A stretch of 8,465 bases of DNA from NCBI GenBank assembly GCA_003448685.1, contig DLXW01000105.1, positions 1 through 8,465 of the forward strand, read 5' to 3'. The position numbers and the translations under genes were made by a program. The notes below the pieces were generated by a model. The model ran no database searches and had not been told where the DNA came from. It worked only from the letters and a program-made list of their open reading frames with translations. Shown here piece after piece: positions 5,518-8,465 of the stretch; position 1 is the first letter of the stretch, and each line of letters begins with the position of its first letter. Source of the DNA: Cyanothece sp. UBA12306. Lineage in GTDB: Bacteria; Cyanobacteriota; Cyanobacteriia; Cyanobacteriales; Microcystaceae.

Positions 5518-6152
5518 AAGGAGATAAGTCCAAATAAGTTGCAAGAAAGATCAATGAATTTTGGGAACAATAGCGTCAGTATTACGGTCAAGTGTTTCAT
5601 AGGCTTGGTTATTAGATTGAATTTACCCTAATTAATTTAATTAAGGGCTGTCTTGGAAATAATCCCAAAATCTGGCCACAGAAAACCCAAAAATATAGTA
5701 GCTAAGTTTGATCCGAGAAATTCCATTAAACCAGACAATCAAGGAGCAAAGTCTAAGTCAATCTTTACAATTTGAATGTTAATGGCTTTGTTTGATCAAG
5801 AATCATGACTACCAAGCTACCAGAATTAAAAGAAGTTTTTGTTTGTCTAATTACAAAATGACAACTTGATTGGTAAAAAATGGCAATTGCGCTGGAAAAC
5901 TTAATTAAGCATTAACATTTGATCTACTCGTGAACGGGATACACAATAGATGTCTTAGAGGAGTAATCAAGGCTAACTTATCTGAAATTACTTTTGGTAA
6001 CTATTTGTGATAATTTTTAATGAATTTTTATTAAGCAAAAAATCCAGATAAGTAAAGGAAAAATAGTAAAGAAAAAAGAATAATGGTATCTGTTTATACT
6101 GTAACCGATCAAATTAATTTTTGCATCGAGAGTATAAAATTAGATGAGATTA
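5518..6152. other. Long intergenic region between the sigma-factor and CHAT genes
   Basis: About 635 bp without a gene I can support. It should hold the sigma-factor promoter and the end of the CHAT transcript, but I see no strong -35/-10 pair on the minus strand (TTGACC at 5591-5586 has no -10 at proper spacing) and no GC-rich terminator after 6153. The only clear structure is the hairpin at 5626-5647. Small open frames exist: a hydrophobic 29-codon one on the minus strand (5726-5637) and a 59-codon one on the plus strand (6083-6262). Neither has convincing support. The stretch 6000-6090 is strongly A/T-rich. Confidence 0.6.
5626..5647 (-). other. Hairpin in the presumed leader of the sigma-factor gene
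   Basis: CCCTAATT pairs with AATTAAGGG, with one bulged base, around a five-base loop. It has a GC clamp and an A/T upper stem. It lies about 110-130 bp upstream of the sigma ATG. It could be a processing or regulatory element in the leader, or a weak terminator of transcripts arriving from the CHAT gene; no T tract follows on either strand. Confidence 0.35.
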
Positions 6153-8465
6153 CTACAACCAGTTACCTACTAAAACAAAAGGAGCCCAATAGAAAGGATG
6201 CTGATATTCTTGAGAATGCAATAAGGAAAGTTGTGCTTGACGGAGTGCTTGTGCTTTACTAATTCGAGACTTACTTAATATTTTATAGAATTGAGACATC
6301 AAGGCAGAGGTAGACTGATCCTGTACTGACCAAAGAGTTGCTAAGGTACTACGAGCTCCTGAACGCACTGCGACTCCAGCTAATCCTAACACGGCTCTTT
6401 TATCCCCTGTTGCTGTCTGACAAGCACTTAAAATTAATAGTTCAATGGAACTGTTCTGTTGTCTGTCTTGTTCTTGTAATAATTGGTCTAAATTTTTAAC
6501 ATTAATGCGTTCATCCCAAGTCAATAAAAAAGTATTTTCTACTTGGGATGAAAACTGACCATGGGTAGCCAAATGAACAACTGGAAATGAACTCGACTTA
6601 ATTGCCTTTTGCAGACGAGGACGAGTAAATTCTTGGTCTAGTAGGACTTCTGTCGATGCTATTTCAGAAATTTGTTTTACTTCTTCTTCTACCCCAGGTA
6701 AAGCAGAGAACCCCTGACGTGCTTCAGCTACACCACCGGCGAGAATTTTTAACTGTCCTGGGGAAAGCGATCGCTGACTCAGCAATTGTAAACCAGGAGT
6801 GAGAGCAACATTGTATTTTTCAATTAAATATTGCTGTCCATCATGAAGTGTTGCCATAGGTACGCTACTAAGAATACCGTCAAGAACAAATACCAAGGTT
6901 TTAATCTTGTTTTCTACTAATTGTGTTTCCAAAGGACGAATTAACCAGTCGTAAAATTGTTGGTAAGGACGCAAAGGTTCAGCATTAGCAATAAATGGGT
7001 TTAAATTGGCCAATAAATCGTCAAACACCTTTTCTATTTGCTCTGATTTTGGATGATTTAAACTTGGATTTAAAATAGTTTCGTAGTAGCTTAAAGGCTT
7101 TCCAGGGAGGGATAAAATCACTGCTAGGCGTTGTGGTAAAATGATGGAATAGATAACGGCTCCTTGGGGGTCAATCTGATCGATTTTTTGGGGTTCGGCA
7201 TCGATACAAGCTTCGCGGAAAAAGTTATTTAATTCGGCTAATTGGAGTGATTCGATCACTTGGCGGGCTTTTTCAAGATTTTCTGGGCTGATTTCTCCTG
7301 GTTTACCCCCTTGATTAACAGAGGGTTGTAATAGTTGATCTACCAGTTCTCGATAGACGGGTTCTACACTATCACGGAAGTTAAATTGAATGTCTGCATT
7401 GGTGACAACTAAGTCCTGTCGTAAAGACTGAAGGATATCTACGGCTATGGTATAAGCGGCGATCGCTTTGTTATTTTCTCCTTGAAGTTGGTATAATCTT
7501 CCTAGTTGCCATTGCCACAAATAAGCTAGTTCTCGATGATCGAAAGCAGATAACTTTTGCAGAGCAAGTTCGGTTAACTGTCTGGCTTGAGTTAGATTTC
7601 CCATTAGTTCATAGGTCGCGCCTAAATAACCCCAAGCATTGGCTTCGGTTTGCTTATTCCCCAAGATTTTAGCCTGGTTAAGTGCCATTTCTACCAGTTT
7701 CTTAATCTCTGATAGAGAGGGAACCTCTAATTGTTTAATTACTTCAGACCTATCGGTGGCTATCTCTTGTTTACTGTTTCCCGTTGCTTGAATTGACGGG
7801 CAAGACTGAAGAATAGGGGTAACAAATTTATTTTTATTGCCGATAATTATCGATTGAAGACACATTAAATTTTGTGCCAATTTTAGTTGAATATTAACGG
7901 CTTTTTGACTAGGTGTTAAGTTATTTAATTGGTTTTGAATATGCTCTATTAAGGTTGGTATTTTTGACCATTTTTTTAGTTCAATAAATAAACTTAATAA
8001 ATTTAGTTGTGCTTGTATTTTAGTAATAGAAGAACTTGTTAATTCTGCATGACGATAGCAAGCGATCGCTTGTCCATAAAATTGTTCAATAGTCTGATAT
8101 TTTCCTGAGGGAATACAGTCTAGGGAATTTCTTAATTCTAATGATGGCTTATTTTTAAATTTTGCAATTTTTTGATTACCTAAAATCCTCGCTGTATTGC
8201 CTAAACTCAAGGCAATTGCACCCAAGTTTTTGGCATTATTTTCTAGGGTTTGGGCTAATTGCCAACTTTTTAATAAAACCCTTTGGGAACTTTCTGTTTG
8301 TCCGGTTATTTGTAATACGTTGCCTAGGCTCCGTAATGCTAAAACTTGTAAGTAAGTATCCGAACTTTTAGGAATAAATTTTAATTCTTCTTCTGAGATA
8401 TTACATTCTTTATTGTCAACATTTAAAGCAGTTAACAAAATATTACAAGCTCTAGGATAAAATAA
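6153..8465 (-). CDS. TPR-CHAT caspase-like protein, N-terminus beyond the window
   Basis: Reading stays open to the right edge, so the start is outside; an in-frame TTG at 8438 is not needed as a start because preceding codons (reading LFYPRACNI) continue in frame. Residues here are counted from that TTG. Positions 28-90 and 260-340 contain degenerate TPR helices (for example NAWGYLGATYELMGN and LGRLYQLQGENNKAIAAY). The CHAT domain occupies about 420-761 with the catalytic pair intact: His626 in HLATHG and Cys673 in LSACQT. It ends in the usual FYWAPFVLVGNW. CHAT domains are caspase-like cysteine peptidases of clan CD. Relatives include HetF in heterocyst control and the TPR-CHAT peptidase of type III-E CRISPR (Craspase); many cyanobacterial ones are uncharacterised. 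The substrate is unknown. No CRISPR or toxin partner lies downstream, and the upstream neighbour is not visible. Confidence 0.9.
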   Translation of the reverse strand, partial: LFYPRACNILLTALNVDNKECNISEEELKFIPKSSDTYLQVLALRSLGNVLQITGQTESSQRVLLKSWQLAQTLENNAKNLGAIALSLGNTARILGNQKIAKFKNKPSLELRNSLDCIPSGKYQTIEQFYGQAIACYRHAELTSSSITKIQAQLNLLSLFIELKKWSKIPTLIEHIQNQLNNLTPSQKAVNIQLKLAQNLMCLQSIIIGNKNKFVTPILQSCPSIQATGNSKQEIATDRSEVIKQLEVPSLSEIKKLVEMALNQAKILGNKQTEANAWGYLGATYELMGNLTQARQLTELALQKLSAFDHRELAYLWQWQLGRLYQLQGENNKAIAAYTIAVDILQSLRQDLVVTNADIQFNFRDSVEPVYRELVDQLLQPSVNQGGKPGEISPENLEKARQVIESLQLAELNNFFREACIDAEPQKIDQIDPQGAVIYSIILPQRLAVILSLPGKPLSYYETILNPSLNHPKSEQIEKVFDDLLANLNPFIANAEPLRPYQQFYDWLIRPLETQLVENKIKTLVFVLDGILSSVPMATLHDGQQYLIEKYNVALTPGLQLLSQRSLSPGQLKILAGGVAEARQGFSALPGVEEEVKQISEIASTEVLLDQEFTRPRLQKAIKSSSFPVVHLATHGQFSSQVENTFLLTWDERINVKNLDQLLQEQDRQQNSSIELLILSACQTATGDKRAVLGLAGVAVRSGARSTLATLWSVQDQSTSALMSQFYKILSKSRISKAQALRQAQLSLLHSQEYQHPFYWAPFVLVGNWL

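Noticed and set aside
5637..5726. 29-codon hydrophobic minus-strand frame beginning MEFLGSN
   Set aside because: The size suits small photosynthetic membrane subunits, but it matches none that I know (PetN, PetL, PetM, PetG, PsaM, PsaI) and has no ribosome site.
6083..6262. 59-codon plus-strand open frame beginning MVSVYTVTD
   Set aside because: Only its first part is outside the CHAT gene; most of it is antisense to the end of that gene. The purine-rich upstream run is in an A-rich stretch and is not a proper Shine-Dalgarno. Kept only as a possibility.
8162..8371. 69-codon open frame on the plus strand
   Set aside because: It lies wholly antisense inside the well-supported CHAT gene, with a low-complexity hydrophobic translation and no ribosome site; it is a shadow frame.
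6153..8465. Type III-E CRISPR (Craspase) association of the TPR-CHAT gene
   Set aside because: No repeat-spacer array, cas gene or gasdermin is present in the visible flank, and generic TPR-CHAT proteins are common in cyanobacteria.

Overview
The window is AT-rich chromosomal DNA from a cyanobacterium. The evidence is a pair of carotenoid-protein genes known only from cyanobacteria (a helical carotenoid protein and a C-terminal-domain homologue, the two halves of the Orange Carotenoid Protein), six copies of the HIP1 octamer GCGATCGC, a cyanobacterial group 2 sigma factor and a TPR-CHAT protein. The low GC and overall style suggest a unicellular Crocosphaera/Cyanothece-like strain; that is inference. 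No rRNA, tRNA, insertion sequence, prophage or CRISPR array was seen.

Layout. 1-203: promoter region with a good sigma70-type promoter (111-139). 204-644 (+): unrecognised 146-residue protein. 641-1039 (-) and 1222-1719 (-): CTDH and HCP, transcribed HCP first, with a terminator-like hairpin (1073-1094) between them. The unknown gene and CTDH converge and share overlapping stop codons. 1720-1982: divergent control region between HCP and radC. 1983-2714 (+): radC, a JAB/MPN-fold protein. 2767-3174 (-): aroH-type chorismate mutase with a GTG start and a textbook Shine-Dalgarno. 3300-3776 (-): a coding remnant with no usable start at its 5' end. 3840-4328 (-): spermidine/diamine-type GNAT acetyltransferase. 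4390-5517 (-): group 2 sigma70 factor whose stop codon lies in a 14-bp tandem repeat. 5518-6152: about 635 bp without a convincing gene. 6153 to the right edge (-): TPR-CHAT protein, 5' end outside the window.

How the parts relate. The clearest functional unit is HCP-CTDH. In established work on OCP-family proteins, HCP is the carotenoid-binding effector domain that can quench phycobilisome energy or singlet oxygen, and CTDH is an NTF2-fold carotenoid carrier that can load it. The order HCP then CTDH resembles the HCP4-CTDH neighbourhood I recall from Nostoc PCC 7120. The sigma-GNAT pair may be one transcript (61 bp apart, same strand). RadC, AroH and the CHAT protein look like independent genes. 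I did not find a clearly new multi-gene system. The most unusual items are the intercistronic hairpin of the split-OCP pair, the cysteine-free CTDH, the Glu-to-Gln change in the AroH active site, the start-less gene remnant and the TPR-CHAT protein without a recognisable partner in view.
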